NCBI RefSeq assembly: GCF_019317285.1
Contig: NZ_CP079218.1
Span: 2,356,001 to 2,420,000 of the forward strand
Source: Pedobacter sp. D749
Lineage (GTDB): Bacteria; Bacteroidota; Bacteroidia; Sphingobacteriales; Sphingobacteriaceae
Direction: 5' to 3'
DNA length: 64,000 nucleotides
The number at the start of each line of letters is the position of its first letter. Within the stretch, counting starts at the first letter, position 1. Below the pieces are notes generated by a model, which searched no databases, was not told the DNA's origin, and saw only the letters and a program-made list of their open reading frames with translations. Both the position numbers and the translations under genes were made by a program. This document shows, piece after piece, positions 1 to 7,828 of this stretch.

Positions 1-1643
1 ATTTAGGGAAATTCTCGCTCAGCAATCTCCAAGAAATTGCTTTATACAGCGGGCAAAAACCTGAATTGCTTATTCCAGCTAAGGGTTATGCTTCGGCTAG
101 TAGTATTTATTTAAAAACCAAAGAACCTGATTTCGAAGGAAACCAGCGACAACAAGTTGAGCTGGGTTTAAAAAGCGGATCGTTTGGATTAATCAATCCT
201 TCTTTAATTTATCGCAATAAAATTAACGAGAATTTAATTGCCAGTATCAATACCGAATATATACATGCCGATGGGAAATATAAATTCAGGTATACCAATG
301 GCGTTTTTGATACCACTGCGGTAAGAAATAATGGTGATGTAGAACGTTTCCGTTTACAGGCCGCATTGTTTGGCAAATTTAGAAACGGAAAATGGCATGC
401 CCAGGCTTATTCATTTTTATCAGATAGGGGGTTACCAGGAGCTATTGTGGCCAACAGATTCGATTTTACGCAAAGAATCTGGGACCGCGATTTCTTTATC
501 CAGGGGAGCATAGAGAAAAACCTATCCGATAAATTCAGCATAATTGTAAATGGAAAATACACTTATGTTTATCAGCGTTATTTAGATCCTGATTATGTAA
601 CCACCACTGGCTTTTTAGATAACCGCTTTAAAGAGCAGGAAGCTTACTTATCTGTATCGGGAAAATATAAAATCAGTTCGGTTTGGGAGGTGGCTTATGC
701 ATCTGATTATACCTTTCAGACTTTGGATGCCAATATTTATCGTTTTCCTTACCCAAGCAGGAATACTTTTTTAAATGTGTTAAGTTCATCTTTAACACTA
801 GAACAGCTCACTATCCAGGCAAATGTATTGAGCACCACTGTAATTGATCATGTAAAGTTATATTCTTCAGCGGGTAACAAGCAGGTTTTTAGTCCAACGG
901 TAATGCTTTCGTGGAAGTTTTTAAAGGATCGGGACATCAGGGTCAGGGCATTTTATAAAGACATTTTCAGGATGCCTACTTTTAATGATCTGTATTATAC
1001 TTTTATTGGTAATACGCTTTTAAAGCCTGAATACACTAAACAGTATGATGTTGGTATAACCTATTTCAAAAACTTCAAAAATCAGCAATTAAAGTTTATT
1101 GATATCCAGTCTGATGTTTATTTCAACCGGGTAAAAGATAAAATTGTGGCACAACCAGGTGCAAACCTGTACCGCTGGATTATGTACAATATCGGTTTGG
1201 TCGATATTCATGGTTTGGAAATCAATGCCAAAACCGCATTTGAGCCTTTTACCAATCTACTGGTTAATGTTGGACTGAATTACACTTATCAAAAAGCAGT
1301 CGATGTGACTTCAAAACAGGAGGAAAATTATCAGGATCAGATTCCTTATATCCCCGAAAACAGTGGTTCATTTTTAGCACGCATGGATTGCCAAAACTGG
1401 CATGCAAACTATGGCTTCATATACACAGGTTTCCGTTATAATCAAAAGGCAAACAACATTTATAATTACATGGAGCCCTGGTACACCCATGATGCAGCCA
1501 TTGGTTATGAGTTTAAGCTAAAAAAAGGAAGTATCAATATCAACTGCGAAGTAAATAACCTGCTTAACCAATACTACGACCTAATCCCAAATTTCCCAAT
1601 GCCGGGTAGAAATTACAGGCTAACGCTAAATTATAAATTATGA
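1..1643 (+). CDS. TonB-dependent receptor, BtuB-like, C-terminal part (5' end outside window)
   Basis: The open frame runs in from the left edge without a start codon, so the gene is cut by the window. The first visible residues read like the end of a plug domain, and the remainder is a run of alternating aromatic/polar strands typical of a 22-strand outer-membrane barrel. It finishes with a terminal strand ending in YRLTLNYKL. TonB receptors import scarce ligands across the outer membrane using energy from TonB-ExbBD. The ligand is inferred to be a corrinoid (vitamin B12), because the next genes encode BtuG-like propeller lipoproteins and a second BtuB lies behind a cobalamin riboswitch. The stop overlaps the start of the next gene by 4 bases, so the two are translationally coupled. 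The family call is firm; the substrate rests on context. Confidence 0.85.
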   Translation, partial: LGKFSLSNLQEIALYSGQKPELLIPAKGYASASSIYLKTKEPDFEGNQRQQVELGLKSGSFGLINPSLIYRNKINENLIASINTEYIHADGKYKFRYTNGVFDTTAVRNNGDVERFRLQAALFGKFRNGKWHAQAYSFLSDRGLPGAIVANRFDFTQRIWDRDFFIQGSIEKNLSDKFSIIVNGKYTYVYQRYLDPDYVTTTGFLDNRFKEQEAYLSVSGKYKISSVWEVAYASDYTFQTLDANIYRFPYPSRNTFLNVLSSSLTLEQLTIQANVLSTTVIDHVKLYSSAGNKQVFSPTVMLSWKFLKDRDIRVRAFYKDIFRMPTFNDLYYTFIGNTLLKPEYTKQYDVGITYFKNFKNQQLKFIDIQSDVYFNRVKDKIVAQPGANLYRWIMYNIGLVDIHGLEINAKTAFEPFTNLLVNVGLNYTYQKAVDVTSKQEENYQDQIPYIPENSGSFLARMDCQNWHANYGFIYTGFRYNQKANNIYNYMEPWYTHDAAIGYEFKLKKGSININCEVNNLLNQYYDLIPNFPMPGRNYRLTLNYKL

Positions 1644-2770
1644 GGCCTTTAAAATCTAAGATATATATATTGGTTTTATTGTTGGCTATTTGCGCCTGTA
1701 GAAAAGATCCCCAGCCTTTGCCTTCGGAAATTAGCAAGGTAGAACCAGAGCCAACTTCTGCCATTAAAGGTTTTTACCTGGTTAACGAAGGCAATATGAA
1801 CATGAACAAGGCCTCTTTAGATTATATGGACCTGGTAAATGGCATTTATACCCGAAACTTATATAATGAGGTAAACCCAGATGTAACCAAAGGTTTGGGC
1901 GATGTGGGAAATGATATTGGATGTTATGGTAGCAAGCTTTATGTAGTGGTTAATGTATCGAATAAAGTTGAGGTGCTGAATGTGAAAACGGGAAAGAAAA
2001 TCGGACAAATCAATATCACCAATTGCCGTTATATCACTTTCAATAACGGCAAAGCTTATGTAAGTGCTTATTTAGGTAAAGTTGGCGATCCGAAGGCACC
2101 GAATGGAATTGTGGCCGAGATAGATACCGCAGCACTCAGCATAAACCGTAATGTTGAAGTTGGCAGACAGCCAGAAGAAATGGCCATTATTGGTAGTAAA
2201 TTGTATGTAGCCAATTCTGGTGGTTATAGTCCGCCGGATTATGAGCATACCGTATCGGTAATCGACCTACCTAGTCTTAAAGAAATTAAACGCATTGAAG
2301 TTGCCATTAACCTGCATCGTATAAAAGCTGATCGTTATGGGGACTTGTATGTGACCTCACGTGGTGATTATTATACCATCCCTTCAAAGCTTTTTGTAAT
2401 TGATACCCAAACCGACCAAATTAAAAAGGTATTCAATATTGCCGCTGGTAATCTGGTTATCGATGATGATTACGCTTATATCTATAGTACAGAATGGAAC
2501 TATATAGCGGGTAAAAATAACATTAGCTATAACATGATCAACATAAAGGACGAAACGATAATGGACCGCAAATTCATTACGGATGGTACTGAAAAGAACA
2601 TTAAAATCCCTTACGGAATTGCGGTTAACCCTACCAGTAAAGATGTATATGTAACTGACGCTAAAGATTATGTTACGCCCGGAAAATTACACTGTTACAG
2701 CCCGGAAGGCCGCCTGAAATGGTCGGTTACTACTGGCGATATCCCAGCCCACATTGCATTTATAAATTAA
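1640..2770 (+). CDS. Surface lipoprotein, YncE/DUF5074-type beta-propeller, BtuG-like
   Basis: 376 residues. A signal peptide ends in a lipobox with the lipidated Cys at residue 20, followed by RKD, a charged stretch that in Bacteroidota often marks export to the cell surface. The rest consists of repeated blades with patterns such as SKLYVVVN, KLYVANSG and DVYVTDAKD, as in YncE-like seven-bladed propellers. In gut Bacteroides, BtuG is a propeller lipoprotein that caps BtuB and binds B12 very tightly. This protein has the same fold type and position directly behind a BtuB-like receptor. A corrinoid-binding role is therefore likely but inferred. The start overlaps the receptor stop by 4 bases. 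Confidence 0.8.
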   Translation: MRPLKSKIYILVLLLAICACRKDPQPLPSEISKVEPEPTSAIKGFYLVNEGNMNMNKASLDYMDLVNGIYTRNLYNEVNPDVTKGLGDVGNDIGCYGSKLYVVVNVSNKVEVLNVKTGKKIGQINITNCRYITFNNGKAYVSAYLGKVGDPKAPNGIVAEIDTAALSINRNVEVGRQPEEMAIIGSKLYVANSGGYSPPDYEHTVSVIDLPSLKEIKRIEVAINLHRIKADRYGDLYVTSRGDYYTIPSKLFVIDTQTDQIKKVFNIAAGNLVIDDDYAYIYSTEWNYIAGKNNISYNMINIKDETIMDRKFITDGTEKNIKIPYGIAVNPTSKDVYVTDAKDYVTPGKLHCYSPEGRLKWSVTTGDIPAHIAFIN

Positions 2771-2779
2771 ATATATACC

Positions 2780-3895
2780 ATGAGCAAATTTTACAAAAAA
2801 CACATTTTAATTATCCTCGCCGCAACGGCTGTGTCTATTTCTGCCTGTAAAAAGGATAGATCAGAGATAGTGGAAAAAAAACAGATCATTACAGACACCA
2901 AAGGGATTTATATGCTTTGCGAAGGATTGATGGGGAATAATAACAGTGCCATTTCCTATTATGATGTAGCAACCAAAACTGCAGTTGCCGATTATTACAA
3001 ACAGGTAAATGGCGTATCGTTAGGAGAAACCGCAAACGATTTAGAGCAATATGGCAGCAAAATGTATTGCGTCGTAGCAGGTATTCAGGGTACAAAACAA
3101 TCGTTTTTGGATATTATTGATATTAAAACCTGTAAATCACTAAAAAGAATTCCATTCAATTCGACCACTGATGGTTATATCCCAAGGTTTGTAGCTTTCT
3201 ACAAAGATAAAGCTTACGTTTCGAGATATGATGGAAAAGTGAGCCGTATCGATACCGCATCGATGGCTGTTGATGGTGAAATTACCTTATCGGAAGGACT
3301 TGAACAACTGGCAGTAGCTAATGGCAAGTTATATGTGTGCAATTCTTCACATCCTTATTATCAGAACGGAGCAAAAAACAAGGTATCAGTAATCGATTTA
3401 GCAACCTTTACCAAAACGAAAGATATTGCCGTAAACAATAATCCCGTAAGGATACAAGCGGCCGATAATGGTGATTTGTTCGTGGTATGCTGGAATGACT
3501 ATATCATTAATAACAATCCATCATTGGATAGGATCAGCAGCGCTACGGATACCAAAATTGCATCTTACAATTATGATCTGGGTGCTATTGCCATCAATGG
3601 ATCAACAGCTTATCTATCTAAAGATATTTACAGCAGCCCTGATATTAAAGCCCTTAATACCACTAGTGGCGCCTTAGGTGCAAGTTTAATTACTGATGGG
3701 CAGGTTATTAATACCATTTATGGAATCACCATTAATCCATTCAGCAAAGAGGTTGTGGTTGCCGATGCCAATAACTACAACAACAGCGAGGGTCTTACTT
3801 ATTGCTTTGGGACGGATGGAAAAGTAAAGTTCAGCTTTAAAACTGCAGGTTTGCCGCAACATGCCGTATTCAATTACAATTATAAATACGAATAA
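2780..3895 (+). CDS. Surface lipoprotein, DUF5074-type beta-propeller, BtuG-like (second copy)
   Basis: 371 residues, starting 9 bases after the previous gene and evidently co-transcribed with it. The signal peptide has its lipobox Cys at residue 23, followed by KKD. The body aligns in style with its upstream neighbour: a GIYMLCEGLMGNNNSAISYYD opening, then blades containing KMYCVVAG, KAYVSRYDG, KLYVCNSS and EVVVADANN, so it is a diverged paralogue. The expected role is surface capture of a corrinoid for the TonB receptor. The functional difference from the first copy cannot be read from sequence; a different corrinoid preference is possible. The propeller call is solid; the ligand is an inference from the locus. 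Confidence 0.78.
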   Translation: MSKFYKKHILIILAATAVSISACKKDRSEIVEKKQIITDTKGIYMLCEGLMGNNNSAISYYDVATKTAVADYYKQVNGVSLGETANDLEQYGSKMYCVVAGIQGTKQSFLDIIDIKTCKSLKRIPFNSTTDGYIPRFVAFYKDKAYVSRYDGKVSRIDTASMAVDGEITLSEGLEQLAVANGKLYVCNSSHPYYQNGAKNKVSVIDLATFTKTKDIAVNNNPVRIQAADNGDLFVVCWNDYIINNNPSLDRISSATDTKIASYNYDLGAIAINGSTAYLSKDIYSSPDIKALNTTSGALGASLITDGQVINTIYGITINPFSKEVVVADANNYNNSEGLTYCFGTDGKVKFSFKTAGLPQHAVFNYNYKYE

Positions 3896-3929
3896 TAAAA
3901 GTATCCAAAAAATAAATAATCAATAACAC

Positions 3930-5063
3930 ATGAAAAAAACTTATCTAATAGTAATGCTCGGTATTGCAACCCTGATCTACAGTTGTAAAAAAGACACTGA
4001 AGTTGCACCAGATGTTAACCTCACCATTAAAGGAGAAACAATGACATCAAAAGTAAATACCAAAATCGCTTTTGCTGCCGGAACTAACAATGGCATTGAG
4101 TTTAATCACCAATGGAAGTTGGATGGTAAAGTGGTAAGTAATGTCTATAATTACGATTTTACGCCAACTAAAGCCGGCACTTATGTTATTGAGTATACCG
4201 CAAGTAATAACACTGGATCGTTTGCTCACAAATACACAGTAACTGTTCCGGTTCCGGTGGTAGAAATTACACCGAATAGCACCAAATATATCACTGCTGT
4301 TTTCGAATACCTCCCAGCACCTGGCCAGTTTATTAATGAGAATTTGGGTAGCCTGGCTGGCGCACAAAAAATTATTGGTGATGTAAACAAAACCGGTCTC
4401 ATCAGCTTAGGAGGCTTTGGTGGTTATGTTATTTTTGGCTTCGATCATTCTGTAGTGAATAATGCAGGCGCAGATCTGGCTGTTTACGGTAATCCGATCG
4501 GAGGTACAACGCCATGGGCTGAGCCGGGGATTGTAATGGTAAGCCAGGATGTAAACGGTAACGGAAAACCTGATGATGAATGGTATGAACTGGCTGGTAG
4601 CGAATACAATAACCCATTAACCATTAAAAATTACGAAATCACTTATACCAATCCAAAAGGCTTTGCCAATGTAAACTGGACGGATAACCAGGGTAACAGC
4701 GGTACTTATGATGTAAACAACTTCCACAAGCATAATTTCTACCCTGAATTTGCGCCTGATCAGGAAAAACTAACTTTAAAAGGAACTATGCTTCCATCTT
4801 CTTGGGGTAAAAACGGCGGTATTTTCATTAACAGTGCATTTGCATGGGGTTATACGGACAGCTGGTCTATCGATGATGATTATGCCACTAAAAGATATAA
4901 CAGTTTTGATTTAGATTGGGCAGTTGATAAAAATGGAAAGAAAATCGCTCTAAATACCATCGATTTCGTGAAAGTATACACCGGACAAAGGGAAAAAGGA
5001 AATACACTTTTGGGCGAAATATCAACCGAGGTTAAAGGTGCTATGGATTTAGGTATAAAATAG
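3930..5063 (+). CDS. Surface lipoprotein with Ig/PKD-like domain and calcium-loop domain
   Basis: 377 residues. The lipobox Cys is residue 19, followed by KKD. Residues about 30-105 form a PKD/Ig-like sandwich (QWKLDGKVV, KAGTYVIEYTAS). The C-terminal domain of about 260 residues is shared with the next gene. It includes GGFGGYVIFGFDHSV, an EF-hand-like loop DVNGNGKPDDEWYELAGSEY near residue 207, and a FDLDWAVD...FVKVYTGQ block towards the end. Acidic residues at the loop positions suggest calcium binding. I do not recognise a named family with certainty. Its place inside a BtuB/BtuG cluster suggests a surface B12-binding accessory, comparable in position to BtuH of Bacteroides, but I cannot show homology to BtuH from here. 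Confidence 0.7.
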   Translation: MKKTYLIVMLGIATLIYSCKKDTEVAPDVNLTIKGETMTSKVNTKIAFAAGTNNGIEFNHQWKLDGKVVSNVYNYDFTPTKAGTYVIEYTASNNTGSFAHKYTVTVPVPVVEITPNSTKYITAVFEYLPAPGQFINENLGSLAGAQKIIGDVNKTGLISLGGFGGYVIFGFDHSVVNNAGADLAVYGNPIGGTTPWAEPGIVMVSQDVNGNGKPDDEWYELAGSEYNNPLTIKNYEITYTNPKGFANVNWTDNQGNSGTYDVNNFHKHNFYPEFAPDQEKLTLKGTMLPSSWGKNGGIFINSAFAWGYTDSWSIDDDYATKRYNSFDLDWAVDKNGKKIALNTIDFVKVYTGQREKGNTLLGEISTEVKGAMDLGIK

Positions 5064-5207
5064 TATCGATCAAAACAGGATTAATGCAATCTTAATTCAA
5101 TTCAAGAAAATGGCCAAAGAATCGTAGGACAACAGTTTGAAGGGCAAAGATTAAATTCTTAGCAATATCAACTTCTGTCTTCCGACATCTGCCCCGGACT
5201 TTAAAAT

Positions 5208-6143
5208 ATGAAAACAAAATCTATTATCAGCTTAATGCTTTTATCAACTGTACTTTTCTCATGTAAAAAGGAAAGTGCAGTTGAAAAAGATGGAACGGGA
5301 GAAAAGCCTGTTGCTAATCAATCTCCTTATTTAAACAAAATATACGAATTCAAACAAGCTCCCGGGCAGTTTACCAACGATCTGGTTAAAACGGACATAT
5401 TGATCGGTAGCGCTGGCAATGGTCTGGTTTCACTTGGCGCTTATGGTGGTTTTATCGTATTTGGTTTCGATCACAGTGTGACTAATGCAGCCGGTGCCGA
5501 CCTCGGTATTTATGGCAACCCCTTAATTGGCATGGATATGGAATTCTCGGAGCCCGGCATCGTGTGCGTAATGCAGGATCTAAACAAAAATGGATTGCCT
5601 GATGATGTTTGGTATGAACTTGCCGGAAGTGAATACAATGCCTCACCGACCATCAAAAATTATATAATCACCTATTACAAACCCTCAAAAGTAACGGATG
5701 ATGTACGCTGGACGGATAATCAGGGTAAAGAAGGCTTTGTGCTGAGAAACCAGTTTCATGCGCAGGATTATTTCCCTTCATGGGCAACTACAAACGAAAT
5801 TTCTTTCACCGGAACTTTGCTTAAAAATACATTGAACCCTGGAGAAATCATCACCAATAAACCTTTCGCATTTGGCTATTCTGATAATGGATCGAGTGAG
5901 TACATCGCTTTGCAGGAATCGCTGGGGAGAGGATATAACACCTTCGATATTGATTGGGCAGTAGATGCAGCCGGAAAAAAAGTAAATCTCACCGCTATCG
6001 ATTTTGTAAAGGTATATACCGGCCAGAATAGCAATGGAAATCCTTTCAGTCCGGATAATGATAATGAGCGGTCGCGCTATTTAGGCGAAATCTCAACAGA
6101 ATTTGGCGGAGCGGTTGATCTTAAACTTTTAAAAAATAAATAA
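5208..6143 (+). CDS. Surface lipoprotein, paralogue of the calcium-loop domain of the preceding gene
   Basis: 311 residues. The lipobox Cys is residue 19, followed by KKE. It lacks the Ig-like domain of its upstream paralogue and is essentially the shared domain alone: GAYGGFIVFGFDHSV, the loop DLNKNGLPDDVWYELAGSEY at about residue 124, and FDIDWAVD with FVKVYTGQ near the end. The metal-loop acidic positions and the WYELAGSEY tail are identical between the two proteins, which marks the probable functional core. A 144-base gap precedes it, with nothing recognisable inside, so a secondary promoter is possible. The function is unknown; corrinoid binding or handling at the cell surface is inferred from position only. 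Confidence 0.68.
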   Translation: MKTKSIISLMLLSTVLFSCKKESAVEKDGTGEKPVANQSPYLNKIYEFKQAPGQFTNDLVKTDILIGSAGNGLVSLGAYGGFIVFGFDHSVTNAAGADLGIYGNPLIGMDMEFSEPGIVCVMQDLNKNGLPDDVWYELAGSEYNASPTIKNYIITYYKPSKVTDDVRWTDNQGKEGFVLRNQFHAQDYFPSWATTNEISFTGTLLKNTLNPGEIITNKPFAFGYSDNGSSEYIALQESLGRGYNTFDIDWAVDAAGKKVNLTAIDFVKVYTGQNSNGNPFSPDNDNERSRYLGEISTEFGGAVDLKLLKNK

Positions 6144-6157
6144 CACAATATATTATA

Positions 6158-7261
6158 ATGAAACAATTGAACTTAAAACAGCTTCTGATAGGGGCATTAG
6201 TTTTAACTACCGGCTTATACGCTTGTAAAAAGGACAGTATAGAAAACCTGCAGATAGATCCGGTTGTAGGTAAATACGAAAATGGCTTTTTTGTAATTGG
6301 GGAAGGTTCTTATGGCCAAAATTCGGGCGCAGTGAGTTTTTACCGTTATGGTGATGATACCCTTAATATCAGGGCTTATGAAAAAGAAAATCCAGGTAAA
6401 ATACTATCAAATGCTGCCAAAACCAGTACGTTGCAGTTTGCTTCGGTTATTAACGGAAGTATTTATTTAATGTGCAAGGTAAATGGCCCGATTGTAAAAA
6501 TAAACGAATACACCTTAAAAGAAGAAGCAAGATATGTACAGGAAGCCAGCAACTGGATAAGTATTATACAGGTTGATGGAAACAGGGGATTGGTGAGTGC
6601 AAACGATGGTGTTTACCAGATTGATCTGAACACATTAGCCGTACAAAATAAACTGACTTCAGTTGGTGCAGTGAATACCGGCGACATGTGGAAAAAAGGC
6701 GATTACATTTACCTGTTGCAGAGCAATGGTGCCAAAATTGTATCCGCTAATAATTATTCACTAATTAAAAGTTTCTCCGGTATTAACAGAGGTTTTGCTC
6801 AAACACCTAATGGAAAAATTTGGGCATCTACGGGTAGCAGGTTAATTGCCATTGATAATAACTTAGATACAGCAGGTATAGCATTACCTGTGTCAATAGG
6901 AACATTTGGATTGGATGCACCGACCCGCATTACCTCATCAACAAAAGAAAATGCCGTTTTCTATCACTCAGGAAAGGCAATTTATAAATACATTGATGGT
7001 GATAAAACATCGCTATCGCAGCCATTTATTAATATAAGCGAAGATCCTTTTATGGTTTACGGAGCCATCCGTTACGATAAAAACAGAGATTATATCGTAG
7101 TAAACGGAATTCAAAATTATGGGGCAGCTGCTACCGTAAACTACTTATTGATTTATAATGCATCTACAGGTGCATTGGTTAAAAGAATTAAATACGGTGG
7201 TGATGGCGTTACTACCGATTTTACAAAGATATTTTTTAATGATTTAGCAATCTTTCATTAA
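6158..7261 (+). CDS. Surface lipoprotein, DUF5074-type beta-propeller, BtuG-like (third copy)
   Basis: 367 residues, 14 bases behind the previous gene and ahead of a strong terminator, so it closes the first operon. The lipobox Cys is residue 23, followed by KKD. The opening GFFVIGEGSYGQNSGAVSFY matches the start of the other two propellers, and blade motifs such as GSIYLMCKVNG, DYIYLLQSNG and DYIVVNGIQNYG follow. It is the most diverged of the three propeller lipoproteins. As with the others, binding of B12 or another corrinoid at the cell surface is the best guess, by analogy with BtuG and from position. Confidence 0.75.
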   Translation: MKQLNLKQLLIGALVLTTGLYACKKDSIENLQIDPVVGKYENGFFVIGEGSYGQNSGAVSFYRYGDDTLNIRAYEKENPGKILSNAAKTSTLQFASVINGSIYLMCKVNGPIVKINEYTLKEEARYVQEASNWISIIQVDGNRGLVSANDGVYQIDLNTLAVQNKLTSVGAVNTGDMWKKGDYIYLLQSNGAKIVSANNYSLIKSFSGINRGFAQTPNGKIWASTGSRLIAIDNNLDTAGIALPVSIGTFGLDAPTRITSSTKENAVFYHSGKAIYKYIDGDKTSLSQPFINISEDPFMVYGAIRYDKNRDYIVVNGIQNYGAAATVNYLLIYNASTGALVKRIKYGGDGVTTDFTKIFFNDLAIFH

Positions 7262-7282
7262 AATTATTACGCCTCAAATGTT

Positions 7283-7313
7283 AAAGGTCTGCAAATCATT
7301 GCAGGCCTTTTTT
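7283..7313 (+). terminator. Rho-independent terminator of the first B12 operon
   Basis: The hairpin AAGGTCTGC / GCAGGCCTT (one G-T pair) is followed by a run of T. It lies just after the third propeller lipoprotein and separates that operon from the riboswitch-controlled one. Confidence 0.85.
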
Positions 7314-7515
7314 ATGAAGCTTGATTTTATACTATAAGCCCTCATTTATAAACCTGGTAGTAGCTGTAGCCTCCGGTTTCCACCGAGCTATAGCGAATAA
7401 CGGAAATGGCGTTTCCCAGCATTACTGAAAATGCTTTTCAAAGGAAAATTTTAATTCTAAATATTCTCCACTATTTCATAAAGATAGAGCAACCTAATAG
7501 ACTTATTAAACTGCT

Positions 7516-7545
7516 TTTGGCTCTCCACTCTTTTTACTACCTTTG
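7516..7545 (+). promoter_or_regulatory. Bacteroidota-type promoter for the riboswitch-btuB transcript
   Basis: A TTTG element at 7516-7519 and a TACCTTTG element at 7538-7545 fit the Bacteroidota primary sigma pattern (TTTG, about 18-20 bases, TAnnTTTG). The predicted start point at about 7551-7553 falls at the 5' edge of the riboswitch, which supports both calls. Confidence 0.7.
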
Positions 7546-7546
7546 C

Positions 7547-7722
7547 GGCGCTTTTGGTTCCCGGCTTACAACCGGGATTAAAAGGGAATACAGTGTAAAT
7601 CTGTAACTGTCCCGCAGCTGTAAGCTCTGTAACGTTTTTCAATTCTTAAGTCACTGCCCAATTAACTACTGAGCGGGAAGACGGAAAAAACGGGAGTAAG
7701 TCAGAAGACCTGCCTTTAGCGT
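7547..7722 (+). promoter_or_regulatory. Cobalamin (B12) riboswitch
   Basis: The conserved landmarks of the class appear in order. GGTTCCCGGCTTACAACCGGG is a hairpin that leads into AAAAGGGAATACAGTGTAAAT. The core CTGTAACTGTCCCGCAGCTG follows, then AAGTCACTGCCC, GAGCGGGAAGACG and the closing AGTCAGAAGACCTGCC. Cobalamin riboswitches switch off downstream import genes when adenosylcobalamin is plentiful. About 107 bases separate it from the btuB start, and the exact off-state structure (terminator or start-site sequestering) is not obvious by eye. This element is the firmest evidence that the surrounding transport genes handle B12. Confidence 0.95.
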
Positions 7723-7828
7723 TTAATTTCATAGCTTTCGGGGATTGAAGCTAGGATTGAGATATTAACGTTGTTCGTATTTTCATTTCCTTTTCTAATC
7801 TGTTGGCCGTGGGCAAATCCACAATCAA

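Noticed and set aside
7406..7642. Open frames on both strands over the riboswitch
   Set aside because: They overlap a well-matched cobalamin riboswitch and its promoter, and the peptides have no recognisable features.
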